A stretch of DNA of 64,000 bases from Cognatiluteimonas weifangensis (GTDB lineage: Bacteria; Pseudomonadota; Gammaproteobacteria; Xanthomonadales; Xanthomonadaceae). The position numbers and the translations under genes are program-made. This document shows positions 9,091 to 17,565 of this stretch, one piece after another. How positions within the stretch are numbered: position 1 is the first letter of the stretch; every line of letters begins with the position of its first letter. Below the pieces are notes generated by a model. It saw only the letters and a program-made list of their open reading frames with translations, did no database searches and had not been told where the DNA came from. The DNA lies in assembly GCF_003416885.1 (NCBI RefSeq), contig NZ_QVPD01000004.1:124001-188000 (forward strand), read 5' to 3'.

Positions 9091-10770
9091 GTGACGGCAT
9101 TCTCCTCCGCCGAACTGATCGAGGCCTTGCGCCGGCGGCTGCGCAGGTCGCTGCGCCCGGAGCGGCCGCCGGGCGAATTCCCGCCGGGTTGGCGCGACTG
9201 GTTCGCGGCGATGCCCCGCAGCGTTGGCGGCGTCCATGGTGCCCGCGCCGAGGCGATCGTCGCGCTCCTGCTGCAGCGCACGCCGCGGCCACCGCCCCGG
9301 CGCAGCCCTGAACTCAGCCACTGGCAAGCCTTCGCGAGCCTGTGGCGGCAGCAGTGGCAGCCGCCGGAACCCGAGGACCGGCGCCAGCGCATCGCTGCCG
9401 GCGCCATCACCGTGGTGGTGCACCTGGTGCTGGCGATCGCGCTGTTGTGGCTGGCCGAAGTACGCTTCGCCGGCGAGCCGGCGCCGCGCGGCGAGGATGT
9501 GGTGCAGGTCGAGTTCATCGGCGAGGGCACGCCGCAGGTACCGGGGGGCGGGGCGCCCGGCGGCCAGGTGGAAACCAGGGCTGCGGCGGCGCCGGCCCGG
9601 CCCGGGGCCACCGCACGCCAGGCCCCGGCCCCGCAGCCGCAGTTGCAGCCGCCGCCGTCGCCATCGGTTGCAGCGCCGGCCGCCCCGCCGGTGACGGCCG
9701 CCGAACCGCCCGCGCCGGCGCCGGAAGTGGCGGCCGCGCTCGCGCAGCCGCTGCAGGTGACGCAGACGCCGCAGCCCGACAGCACGTTCCTGTTGCCTGC
9801 GCCGGTGCCGCGGGTGCCGGTGTTGCGGCAGCCGCAGTTGACGGTGCCGGAACTGCGAGAGCCGGTACGCACGCTCGAAGTGGCGGAGGCGCCGGCCCCC
9901 GCCGCGAAGCCGGTCGAGCGGATCCAGCCCCGCCTGCCCGCCGCGCAGGTCGCGGTCCCGCAACTGCACACCCGGGTGGAAGCGTTGCCGGCGCCGGTGC
10001 CCTTGCCGGACGCCAGCGCGCGGCAGGTGCAGATCCCGCAGGCGCAGCTGACGGTGCCGAGCCTGCCGGCGCCTGCTGCGTTGCCGGTCGCGGCAGCCGC
10101 CAATGCGGTCGCGGCCGACGCTGCGGCGGCAGATCGGGCTCCGGGCACCGCCGGCATTGCGGCGGACCGTGCCGCCCCCGCGTCCGGGGCGGTTCCGGGT
10201 GCGGCCGCGACGCAGTCCGGGGGCCCGCCTGCGCCGGGCAGCGGCAGCCAGGCTGCGGCGACGGGTACCGGTACCGGCCCCGAGCCGGCGGCCCGGCCCG
10301 GCGGCTGGCCGAGTGCGCAAGCCGGCGACGACTGGGGGCTGTCGGACCGCAATCGCCCCGGGGCACAGGCGGGCAAGCCCGGGCTGTTCGATGGCGACGG
10401 CCGTCCGCGCCTGCCGCCGGGCAGCCAGCAGGCGCCGGGCGGAGGCCTGCCACCGGGCGCGGTCGAGGAAAGGATCGCCAATCTCGATCGCGCCGGCACC
10501 TGGCTCCGACGGCCGCCGATCGATTACACGCCGACCCGCTTCGACCGGTTCTGGATACCTGGCGAGACGCTGCTGGAGGAGTGGGTGCGACGCAACATCC
10601 GCGAGGTCTCGATTCCGATTCCCGGCACCTCGAAGAAGCTGCGCTGCGTGGTCTCGCTGCTGCAGCTGGGCGGCGGTTGCGGCATCACCGACCCGAACCT
10701 GCAGGACCAGGAAGCCGGCGCCCGCCCGCCGCCGGACGTTCCGTTCAAGCCGGAATTGCAGGACAAGTGA
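9091..10770 (+). CDS. Repetitive Pro/Ala-rich single-span membrane protein, TonB-like architecture
   Basis: A 559-residue protein from a GTG start. A basic N-terminal cytoplasmic part (1-100, many RRR and PPP runs) precedes one membrane span (about 102-122). Then comes a long low-complexity periplasmic stretch rich in Pro, Ala, Val and Gln (130-460) with repeats of the type VPxLxxPV. A small folded C-terminal domain (about 465-559, FWIPGETLLEEWVRRNI, KLRCVVSLLQLGGGCGITDPN) holds two cysteines. Layout recalls TonB/TolA spacers but the C-terminal domain is not one I recognise. Similar genes occur in xanthomonads as hypothetical repetitive membrane proteins. It follows nfuA closely. No function is assigned. 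Confidence 0.75.
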   Translation: MTAFSSAELIEALRRRLRRSLRPERPPGEFPPGWRDWFAAMPRSVGGVHGARAEAIVALLLQRTPRPPPRRSPELSHWQAFASLWRQQWQPPEPEDRRQRIAAGAITVVVHLVLAIALLWLAEVRFAGEPAPRGEDVVQVEFIGEGTPQVPGGGAPGGQVETRAAAAPARPGATARQAPAPQPQLQPPPSPSVAAPAAPPVTAAEPPAPAPEVAAALAQPLQVTQTPQPDSTFLLPAPVPRVPVLRQPQLTVPELREPVRTLEVAEAPAPAAKPVERIQPRLPAAQVAVPQLHTRVEALPAPVPLPDASARQVQIPQAQLTVPSLPAPAALPVAAAANAVAADAAAADRAPGTAGIAADRAAPASGAVPGAAATQSGGPPAPGSGSQAAATGTGTGPEPAARPGGWPSAQAGDDWGLSDRNRPGAQAGKPGLFDGDGRPRLPPGSQQAPGGGLPPGAVEERIANLDRAGTWLRRPPIDYTPTRFDRFWIPGETLLEEWVRRNIREVSIPIPGTSKKLRCVVSLLQLGGGCGITDPNLQDQEAGARPPPDVPFKPELQDK

Positions 10771-10970
10771 GCGCGTTTCACCGATGCCCCTGCGGCATCG
10801 GCGTCGCTCGCCGGCGCACAGCCCCGGTGGCCGGCCGGGCGACCCGAAGCGACCACCGTCGCCTCGACGGCCACAGTCGCCCGCGCGAAGCGGCGTTACC
10901 GATTTGCGTGCGCAAGGAGGGCCAGAACCTGCCTCGTTGCTTGACGGGAGCGGTCGCCCCCCTTTTCGGG

Positions 10971-11351
10971 GATCGGCTTCGGCAGGAGGCGTCGCCCTGC
11001 GGGCTGGGTGCTGCGCCCTCCCGGCGACGTCCTGTCTTCAAGTCGGGGCGCGGGCCATTCATGCCCTAACGGGCCGTCACGTCTGCAATCTGGAGATCGG
11101 CTTCGGAGAGAGTCGCCGTCCGGCGGGCTGGGGGTGCTGCGCCCTCCTGACGACCTCCTGTCTTTAAGTCGGGGCGTGGGCCATGCATGCCCTAACGTGC
11201 CGTCACGCCTGCAATCTTGAGATCGGCTTCGGAGGGAGTCGCCGCCCGGCGGGCTGGGGGTGCTGCGCCTCCTGACAACCTCCTGTCTTCAAGTCGGGTC
11301 GTGGACCCTCCATGGTCCACTCTCCGCACCCCCAGCCCGTCGGCCGGCGAC
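10971..11351. repeat. Repeat locus B, family 1: three tandem units of about 125 bp
   Basis: Units start at 10971, 11095 and 11221 (period 124-126) with GATCGGCTTCGG. They follow the same consensus as locus A, including CTGCAATCTGGA and GGGCCGTCACGTCTGCAATC. The third unit ends in the inverted repeat 11238-11263 with 11326-11351 (24 of 26 paired), matching the perfect one at 2083-2197. The 1.07 kb between the repetitive membrane-protein gene and the cytochrome genes contains no supportable gene; translations here are repeat artefacts. Confidence 0.85.
11238..11351. repeat. 26-bp inverted repeat closing repeat array B
   Basis: The left arm 11238-11263 is identical in sequence to the left arm at locus A. 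The right arm 11326-11351 differs from perfect complement at two positions. The loop contains the same 7-bp inner hairpin GTGGACC/GGTCCAC. Conservation of the fold at two separate loci argues that the structure matters or that both derive from one mobile unit. Confidence 0.85.
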
Positions 11352-11416
11352 TGCGTGAGATTGGAGGTTCGTCGCTTCGGCTGGTTTTTTCTGCAAGCGC
11401 CGACTCACTTGCCAGA

Positions 11417-11765
11417 AGCCGGTGGCCCGGCCTGTGCGGGACCGTCGGCGGCATGGATGCCGCCGAGGAGCCTACAGGGACGTATTCACGGCGTGTCCCG
11501 TACAGGCCGGGCCGCCGGCTTCCCCCCACGGAAGCTTCCGCGCTCGGAGACGGATTCACAGCGGCTTCTTCCGCGCCCCGCACAGCCGCCGGCTTCCCTA
11601 CAGAGGGTTTTTTTCCGCACTTGAAGGATGCATTCACGGCGGGCCCCGCACAGGTCGGGCCGCCGGCTTCCTCGCGGAGGTTCCCGCACTTGAAGCATGC
11701 ATTCGCGGCATGTCCTGCACAGGCCAAGCTACCGGCTACCCCGCGGAGATTCCCGTGCTTGGCGG
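11417..11765. repeat. Repeat locus B, family 2: one inverted and four direct ~70-bp units
   Basis: Direct units begin at 11483, 11553, 11631 and 11700, periods 70, 78 and 69, each with ATTCACGGC or a variant, then a CACAGGCCGGG-CCGCCGGCTTCC core and a TTCCGCACTTGAAGCATG tail. An inverted copy of the core is at 11417-11442, matching the direct copy 11495-11520 closely. The order, family 1 array, long hairpin, CTGCAAGCGCCGACTCACTTGC link, inverted core, direct units, is the same as at 1708-2625. Confidence 0.8.
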
Positions 11766-11841
11766 AAGAACCGAAAAACCCGGCCGGAGCCGGGTTTTGG
11801 TGTCGGTCGCGCGGATGCCCGCGGCTCGATGAAGCGGGTGG

Positions 11842-12261
11842 CTACAGCCCGCGCAGGTCGCGCAACTGCGAGGGTTGCGCTCCGAAGTACGCGGCGAGGT
11901 CGGCGATCTGCTGGTCGGTGAGGGCCTTGGCCTGGGCCGCCATGATGTCGGCGGTCGGGCTGCCGCCGCGCTGGCCGCTGCGGTACATCTGCAGCGAGTG
12001 GGCGATGTAGTCGGAGTACTGGCCGCCGATCTTGGGATAGGCCGGGGTGATCGGCGCGTTGCCCTGGGCACCGTGGCAAGCGGTGCAGGTCGTGGCGAGC
12101 TGCTCGCCGGCGGCGGCATGGCCCTCCGGCAGGCCGGCGGAGGAAGTGGCGGGAGCTTCGGCCGCGGCGTGCCCGCTGGCGGCCTGGTCGCCCGGGCTGC
12201 AGGCGGCGAGGGTGGCGGTGGCGGCGAGCAGGGCGATGGCGAGGAGAGGCGATTTCGTCAT
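11842..12261 (-). CDS. Small c-type cytochrome lipoprotein (monohaem)
   Basis: A 139-residue exported cytochrome c. The N-terminus is a lipoprotein signal (LLAIALLAATATLAAC, lipobox cysteine C21), so the mature protein should be membrane-anchored in the periplasm. One haem site, CTACH (C59, C62, H63), sits in a class I fold resembling one half of cytochrome c4 or c5; a methionine in TADIMAAQ is a likely sixth ligand. Downstream of a second, related cytochrome gene by 11 bases, so one transcript. Likely electron carrier to a terminal oxidase; the partner is not in the window. Confidence 0.9.
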   Translation of the reverse strand: MTKSPLLAIALLAATATLAACSPGDQAASGHAAAEAPATSSAGLPEGHAAAGEQLATTCTACHGAQGNAPITPAYPKIGGQYSDYIAHSLQMYRSGQRGGSPTADIMAAQAKALTDQQIADLAAYFGAQPSQLRDLRGL

Positions 12262-12272
12262 GGGAGGTCTGC

Positions 12273-12635
12273 TCACTTCAGGCTGGACAGGAAGGCGGCG
12301 ATGTCGGCGATGTCCTGCTCCGAAAAGCTGCCGGCCTGGGCCTGCATCGTCGGGTGCTTGCGCTTGCCCTGCCGGTATTCGGTCAGGGCGTTGGCCAGAT
12401 ACTCGGCCGACTGTCCGCCGATCCTGGGCACGTGGTAGTTGGGGTAGGCGTTCTTGTAGCCGACCACGCCATGACAGCCCTGGCAGGTGTAGGCCAACTG
12501 CTTGCCGCGGGCGAGGGCATCGCCCGCGGCCGCGGGCGGCGTCGCGGTGGCGGCAGGCGCCGCGGCGGGTTCCTGGGCCATGGCGCCGGTGGCGGCCAGG
12601 GCCAGGCTGGAGGCAATCAACAACGATCGGATCAT
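12273..12635 (-). CDS. Small periplasmic c-type cytochrome (monohaem)
   Basis: A 120-residue soluble cytochrome c with a cleavable signal peptide (residues 1-20, ending GAMA before QEP) and one CQGCH site (C51, C54, H55). Methionine in HPTMQAQ is the probable axial ligand and the C-terminal DIADIAAFLSSLK helix is typical of c4/c5-like domains. It is the first gene of a two-gene unit with the lipoprotein cytochrome; together they look like a split cytochrome c4. The ATG at 12635 is chosen because the signal peptide begins there. Confidence 0.9.
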   Translation of the reverse strand: MIRSLLIASSLALAATGAMAQEPAAAPAATATPPAAAGDALARGKQLAYTCQGCHGVVGYKNAYPNYHVPRIGGQSAEYLANALTEYRQGKRKHPTMQAQAGSFSEQDIADIAAFLSSLK

Positions 12636-12888
12636 GGGCTTGTCCGCTGTCGGAAGACGAATCGGGAGTGCGCCGGCTGTGCAACCCGCAGCGCACGATT
12701 CGTCCAGTATAGCGACGTCGCGTTCACAAGCCCAAGCGCAAGGCTGGCTGTCGCCGGCGCGGCCGCCGCTCCGGCGAACGGACGCGGCCGCGGGTCCCCG
12801 GAAAAAATGCACCATGACCTCTGGCGGATTTGGGCTTTTTGCCGTGGGTGATATACCTAGATACAACACCCCTACGACGAGCCTTCCC

Positions 12889-14031
12889 ATGATCCTCCCG
12901 ACCGACCCCGCCCGCGGCCGATCGCGCCTGCTGGCGCCGCTGCTGCTGTGCGTGCTGTTGCCCGCGGTGTTCGCGCTGGGCGCCTGCAAGCGCGGCGGCG
13001 ACGGCGCGCAGGCTGCCGGCAAGGACGCCGACAAGGGGCCCGAAGCGGTGCCGGTGGAAGTCGTCGCGGTCGGCCGGCGGGCGATCGCCGCCAGCTATGC
13101 CGGCACCGCGGCGCTGGAAGCGCGCGCCGAGTCGCAGGTGGTCGCCAAGACCTCCGGAGTGGCGTTGAGCGTGCTGGTCGAGGAAGGCCAGCAGGTGCGC
13201 GCCGGGCAGGTGCTGGTGCGGCTGGATTCGGCGCGCGCCGCGCTGCAGGCCGCGCAGACCGCGGCGCAGATGCGCAAGCTGGAGAGCAACTACGCGCGTT
13301 CGCTGCAACTCGCCGAGCAGAAGCTGATCAGCGCCAACGACATCGACCAGATCCGCTACGACCTGGAGAATGCGCGCGCGGCCAATCGCCTGGCCAACCT
13401 CGAGTTGTCCTACGCCAACGTCGTCGCGCCGATCTCCGGCGTGGTCGCGCAGCGTTCGATCAAGCCGGGCAACTTCGTCCAGATCAACACCCCGATCCTG
13501 CGCATCGTCGATACCTCGCGGCTGGAGGCGACCCTGAACGTGCCTGAGCGCGAACTGGCCACGCTCAAGGCCGGGTTGCCGGTGCGGCTGCGCGTGGACG
13601 CGCTGCCGGGGCGGGATTTCGCCGGCAGCGTGGACCGGGTCGCGCCGGTGGTGGATGCGGGCAGCGGCACCTTCCGCGTGATCTGCGCCTTTGCCGGCGA
13701 CGGCGTGCTGCAGCCGGGCATGTTCGGGCGTCTGCAGATCGACTACGACCACCGCGCCGATGCGCTGGCGATCCCGCGCGGCGCGCTGCTCGACGACGAG
13801 GCGCAGCCGGCGGTGTACACCGTGCGCGCCGGCAAGGCGGTGCGGGTGCCGGTAAGCCTGGGCTACGTCGACGGCGAATGGGTCGAGCTGCGCGGCGGCC
13901 TGAAGCAGGGCGAACCGGTGGTCACCGCAGGCAAGGTCGCGTTACGCGAAGGCAGTCCGGTGCAGGTGATCGGCGCGCCGGCCGCGCCGGCCGCGGCCCG
14001 GCCCGCCGCTGCCACGGGCGCCAAACAGTGA
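12889..14031 (+). CDS. RND efflux periplasmic adaptor (membrane fusion protein)
   Basis: A 380-residue adaptor of an RND tripartite pump. It has a lipoprotein signal with lipobox FALGAC (C33). Then come a beta-barrel/lipoyl region (VVAKTSGVALSVLVEEGQQVRAGQVLVRLD), a short alpha-helical hairpin with coiled-coil heptads (about 110-165), the second lipoyl half (ANVVAPISGVVAQRSIKPGNFV) and the membrane-proximal domain. The start at 12889 places the signal peptide correctly; an earlier ATG would add 26 residues. A possible promoter is TTGCCG (12839-12844), 17 bases, TACAAC (12862-12867). Its stop overlaps the first permease start (GTGA). No outer-membrane channel gene is adjacent, so TolC-like partner is encoded elsewhere. 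Confidence 0.93.
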   Translation: MILPTDPARGRSRLLAPLLLCVLLPAVFALGACKRGGDGAQAAGKDADKGPEAVPVEVVAVGRRAIAASYAGTAALEARAESQVVAKTSGVALSVLVEEGQQVRAGQVLVRLDSARAALQAAQTAAQMRKLESNYARSLQLAEQKLISANDIDQIRYDLENARAANRLANLELSYANVVAPISGVVAQRSIKPGNFVQINTPILRIVDTSRLEATLNVPERELATLKAGLPVRLRVDALPGRDFAGSVDRVAPVVDAGSGTFRVICAFAGDGVLQPGMFGRLQIDYDHRADALAIPRGALLDDEAQPAVYTVRAGKAVRVPVSLGYVDGEWVELRGGLKQGEPVVTAGKVALREGSPVQVIGAPAAPAAARPAAATGAKQ

Positions 14032-17000
14032 GTTCGCCCGTCTCCGGCGCCCCGGGGCCGGTGCCCGGGTTCGAGCTGGTCGAGTTCGCCACCCGCCGCC
14101 GGGTGACGGTGGCGATGGTGACGCTGACCTTCGTGCTGTTCGGCCTGATCGCGCTGGGCAACCTCAAGGTCAACCTGCTGCCGGACCTGAGCTATCCGAC
14201 CCTGACCGTGCGCACCGAATACACCGGCGCGGCGCCGTCGGAGATCGAGACCCTGATCGCCGAGCCGGTCGAGGAAGCGCTCGGCGTGGTCAAGAACCTG
14301 CGCAAGCTCAAGTCGGTATCGCGCACCGGGCAGAGCGACGTGGTGCTGGAGTTCGCCTGGGGCACCGACATGGACCAGGCGAGCCTGGAGGTACGCGACA
14401 AGATGGAGGCGCTACAACTGCCGCTGGAGGCCAAGGCGCCGGTGCTGTTGCGCTTCAATCCCTCGACCGAGCCGATCATGCGTCTGGCGTTGTCGGCCAA
14501 AGACGCGGGCACGAGCGCGGCCGAGGCACGGCGGCAGCTGATCGAATTGCGCCGTTACGCCGACGACGACCTGAAGAAGAAGCTCGAGCCGGTCGCCGGG
14601 GTCGCTGCGGTCAAGGTCGGCGGCGGCCTGGAGGACGAGATCCAGGTCGACATCGACCAGCAGAAGCTGGCGCAGCTCAGCCTGCCGATCGACACCGTGA
14701 TCCAGCGCCTGCAGCAGGAGAACATCAACATCTCCGGCGGACGCCTGGAAGAGGGCTCGCAGCGCTATCTGGTGCGCACCGTCAACCAGTTCGCCAGCGT
14801 CGAGGAAATCCGCAACATGCTGGTCACCACGCAGGCGGCCGGCGGCGGCGCGGCGGCGAGCGCGGCCGAACAGATGGCGCGGGTGGCCGCGGCCACCGGC
14901 GACGCCAGCGCGATGGCCGCGGCCGCCTCGGTGCAGAGCGCATCCGCGGCCGACAGCAGCGCCGCGGCCGGCGGCGTGCCGGTGCGGCTCAAGGACGTCG
15001 CCAGCGTGCGCCAGGGCTACAAGGAGCGCGAGGCGATCATCCGCCTGGGCGGCAGGGAAGCGGTGGAACTGGCGATCTACAAGGAGGGCGACGCCAACAC
15101 CGTCGCCACCGCCGACGCGATCGAAAAACGCCTGCAGCAGATCCGGACGCAGATCCCGCCGGACGTCGAACTGACCACCATCGACGACCAGTCGCAGTTC
15201 ATCCGCCACGCCATCAGCGACGTCAAGACCGACGCGGTGATCGGCGGCGTGCTGGCGATCCTGATCATCTTCCTGTTCCTGCGCGACGGCTGGAGCACGT
15301 TCGTGATCGGGCTGTCGCTGCCGGTCTCGATCGTCACCACGTTCTTCTTCATGGACCAGCTCGGGCTGAGCCTCAACGTGATGTCGCTGGGCGGCCTGGC
15401 GCTGGCCACCGGGCTGGTGGTGGACGACTCGATCGTGGTGCTGGAGTCGATCGCCAAGGCGCGCGAGCGCGGCCTCGGCATCCTCGAGGCGGCGATCGCC
15501 GGCACCCGCGAGGTCAGCATGGCGGTGATGGCCTCGACCCTGACCACGGTTGCGGTATTCCTGCCGCTGGTGTTCGTGCAGGGCATCGCCGGCGAGCTGT
15601 TCCGCGACCAGGCGTTGACCGTGGCGCTGGCGATCGGCGTGTCGCTGGCCGTGGCGATGACACTGATCCCGATGCTCAGCGCGCTCAAGGGGCGGCCGCC
15701 GATGGCGTTTCCGGAAGAGCCCGCGCATCCGCGCTGGCAGCCGGGCGCGCGCTGGCAGAAACCGCTGGCGACGACCGGGCGTGGCCTGGGCGGACTCGTG
15801 CGCGGCGTTTTCTTCGGCGTCGCCTGGGCCGCGGTGCGCCTGTGGCGCGGCCTCGTGGCCGTGGTCGGCCCGCTGATGCGCGAGGCCAGCGAGCTGGCGA
15901 TGGCACCGTACGCGCGCGCCGAACGCGGCTACCTCAAGTTGCTGCCGGGTGCGCTGCGGCGGCCGTGGCTGGTGCTGGGCTTTGCGGCGGCCGCGTTCGC
16001 GGCGACCGTGCTGGTGGTGCCGCTGCTGGGCGCCGACCTGATCCCGCAGCTGGCGCAGGACCGCTTCGAGATGACGGTCAAGCTGCCGCCGGGCACGCCG
16101 CTGGCCGAAACCGATGCGCTGGTGCGGCAGTTGCAGCGCGCGCACGGCAAGGACCCCGGCATCCGCGCGCTGTACGGCGTCAGCGGCAGCGGCACGCGGC
16201 TGGACGCCAACCCGACCGAGTCCGGCGAGAACATCGGCAAACTCACCGTGGTGATGGAAGACGGCGGCAGCGAGGAGCTGGAGGCCAGCGAAACCGAGAA
16301 GCTGCGCGCCTCGATGCGCGCCCACCCCGGCGCACAGGTCGACTTCAGCCGCCCGCAGCTGGTCAGCCTGTCGACGCCGCTGGAGATCGAGCTGCGCGGC
16401 CAGGACCTGGAGACGATCCGCGTCGCCGGGCAGAAAATGGCCACGCTGCTGCGCGGCAACCCGCACTACGCCGACGTCAAGTCGACCGTGGAGCAGGGCT
16501 TCCCGGAGATCCAGATCCGCTTCGACCAGGAGCGCGCCGGCGCGCTCGGACTGACCACGCGGCAGATCGCCGACATCGTGGTGAAGAAGGTCAAGGGCGA
16601 CGTCGCCACCCGCTACAGCTTCCGCGACCGCAAGATCGACGTGCTGGTGCGCGCGCGCGAATCCGATCGCGCCTCGCTGCAGGACATCCGCCAGCTGATC
16701 GTCAATCCCGGTAGCGCGCGTCCGGTGCGGCTGGAGTCGGTCGCCGAGATCGTCGCCACCACCGGCCCCAGCGAGATCCACCGTGCCGACCAGGTGCGCG
16801 TGGCGATCGTCTCGGCCAACCTGCGCGACATCGACCTGGGTACCGCGGTCGACGAAGTCCACGCCATGGTCGCCGCCGACCCGCTCGGCGCCGGGGTCGG
16901 CATGCACATCGGCGGCCAGGGCGAGGAGCTGGCGGAATCGATCCGCTCGCTGCTGTTCGCGTTCGGGCTGGCGATCTTCCTGGTGTACCTGGTGATGGCC

Positions 17001-17537
17001 TCGCAGTTCGAGTCGCTGCTGCATCCGTTCGTGATCCTGTTCACCATCCCGCTGGCGCTGGTCGGCGCGGTGCTGGCGTTGCTGCTGACGCGCTCGCCGG
17101 TGTCGGTGGTGGTGTTCATCGGCCTGATCCTGCTGGTCGGGCTGGTGGTCAAGAACGCGATCATCCTGATCGACAAGGTCAACCAGTTGCGCGAGGCCGG
17201 GGTGGCCAAGCGCGAGGCGCTGGTGGAGGGCGCGCGCTCGCGCCTGCGGCCGATCGTCATGACCACGCTGTGCACGCTGTTCGGCTTCCTGCCGCTGGCG
17301 CTGGCGTTCGGCGAAGGCGCCGAGGTGCGCTCGCCGATGGCGATCACGGTGATCGGCGGCCTGCTGGTGTCCACGCTGCTGACGCTGGTGGTGATTCCGG
17401 TGGTGTACGACCTGCTCGACCGCCGCCCGGACGCGTACTACCGCGAGCGCGCCCGCCGCGTGCGCGTGGAGTCAGTCGCTGCCGCCGAGCGCCTGCGGCA
17501 CGACCAGGATCCGCTGGCCGACGCGGGGTCGGCATGA
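14028..17537 (+). CDS. RND efflux transporter permease, first subunit
   Basis: A 1169-residue inner-membrane RND pump of the AcrB-like (HAE) superfamily with twelve predicted spans and two large periplasmic loops. It is longer than AcrB (1049) because of an alanine-rich insertion about 265-315 and a loop about 560-640. The proton-relay residues are present: D466-D467 in TM4 (GLVVDDSIVVLES) and K1042 in TM10 (LVVKNAIILID). Start GTG overlaps the adaptor stop, so translation is coupled. A second permease follows after 28 bases. One adaptor with two different permeases resembles MdtABC. Substrates are not deducible. Confidence 0.93.
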   Translation: MSSPVSGAPGPVPGFELVEFATRRRVTVAMVTLTFVLFGLIALGNLKVNLLPDLSYPTLTVRTEYTGAAPSEIETLIAEPVEEALGVVKNLRKLKSVSRTGQSDVVLEFAWGTDMDQASLEVRDKMEALQLPLEAKAPVLLRFNPSTEPIMRLALSAKDAGTSAAEARRQLIELRRYADDDLKKKLEPVAGVAAVKVGGGLEDEIQVDIDQQKLAQLSLPIDTVIQRLQQENINISGGRLEEGSQRYLVRTVNQFASVEEIRNMLVTTQAAGGGAAASAAEQMARVAAATGDASAMAAAASVQSASAADSSAAAGGVPVRLKDVASVRQGYKEREAIIRLGGREAVELAIYKEGDANTVATADAIEKRLQQIRTQIPPDVELTTIDDQSQFIRHAISDVKTDAVIGGVLAILIIFLFLRDGWSTFVIGLSLPVSIVTTFFFMDQLGLSLNVMSLGGLALATGLVVDDSIVVLESIAKARERGLGILEAAIAGTREVSMAVMASTLTTVAVFLPLVFVQGIAGELFRDQALTVALAIGVSLAVAMTLIPMLSALKGRPPMAFPEEPAHPRWQPGARWQKPLATTGRGLGGLVRGVFFGVAWAAVRLWRGLVAVVGPLMREASELAMAPYARAERGYLKLLPGALRRPWLVLGFAAAAFAATVLVVPLLGADLIPQLAQDRFEMTVKLPPGTPLAETDALVRQLQRAHGKDPGIRALYGVSGSGTRLDANPTESGENIGKLTVVMEDGGSEELEASETEKLRASMRAHPGAQVDFSRPQLVSLSTPLEIELRGQDLETIRVAGQKMATLLRGNPHYADVKSTVEQGFPEIQIRFDQERAGALGLTTRQIADIVVKKVKGDVATRYSFRDRKIDVLVRARESDRASLQDIRQLIVNPGSARPVRLESVAEIVATTGPSEIHRADQVRVAIVSANLRDIDLGTAVDEVHAMVAADPLGAGVGMHIGGQGEELAESIRSLLFAFGLAIFLVYLVMASQFESLLHPFVILFTIPLALVGAVLALLLTRSPVSVVVFIGLILLVGLVVKNAIILIDKVNQLREAGVAKREALVEGARSRLRPIVMTTLCTLFGFLPLALAFGEGAEVRSPMAITVIGGLLVSTLLTLVVIPVVYDLLDRRPDAYYRERARRVRVESVAAAERLRHDQDPLADAGSA

Positions 17538-17565
17538 GGACCGCGATCCCGGGGGCGGCCGCGCC

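Noticed and set aside
10103-11727. Open frames across repeat locus B, for example short ORFs beginning MEGPRPDLKTGG on the minus strand
   Set aside because: The same peptide appears in several frames at both loci because the DNA repeats; this is a common mis-annotation in xanthomonads.
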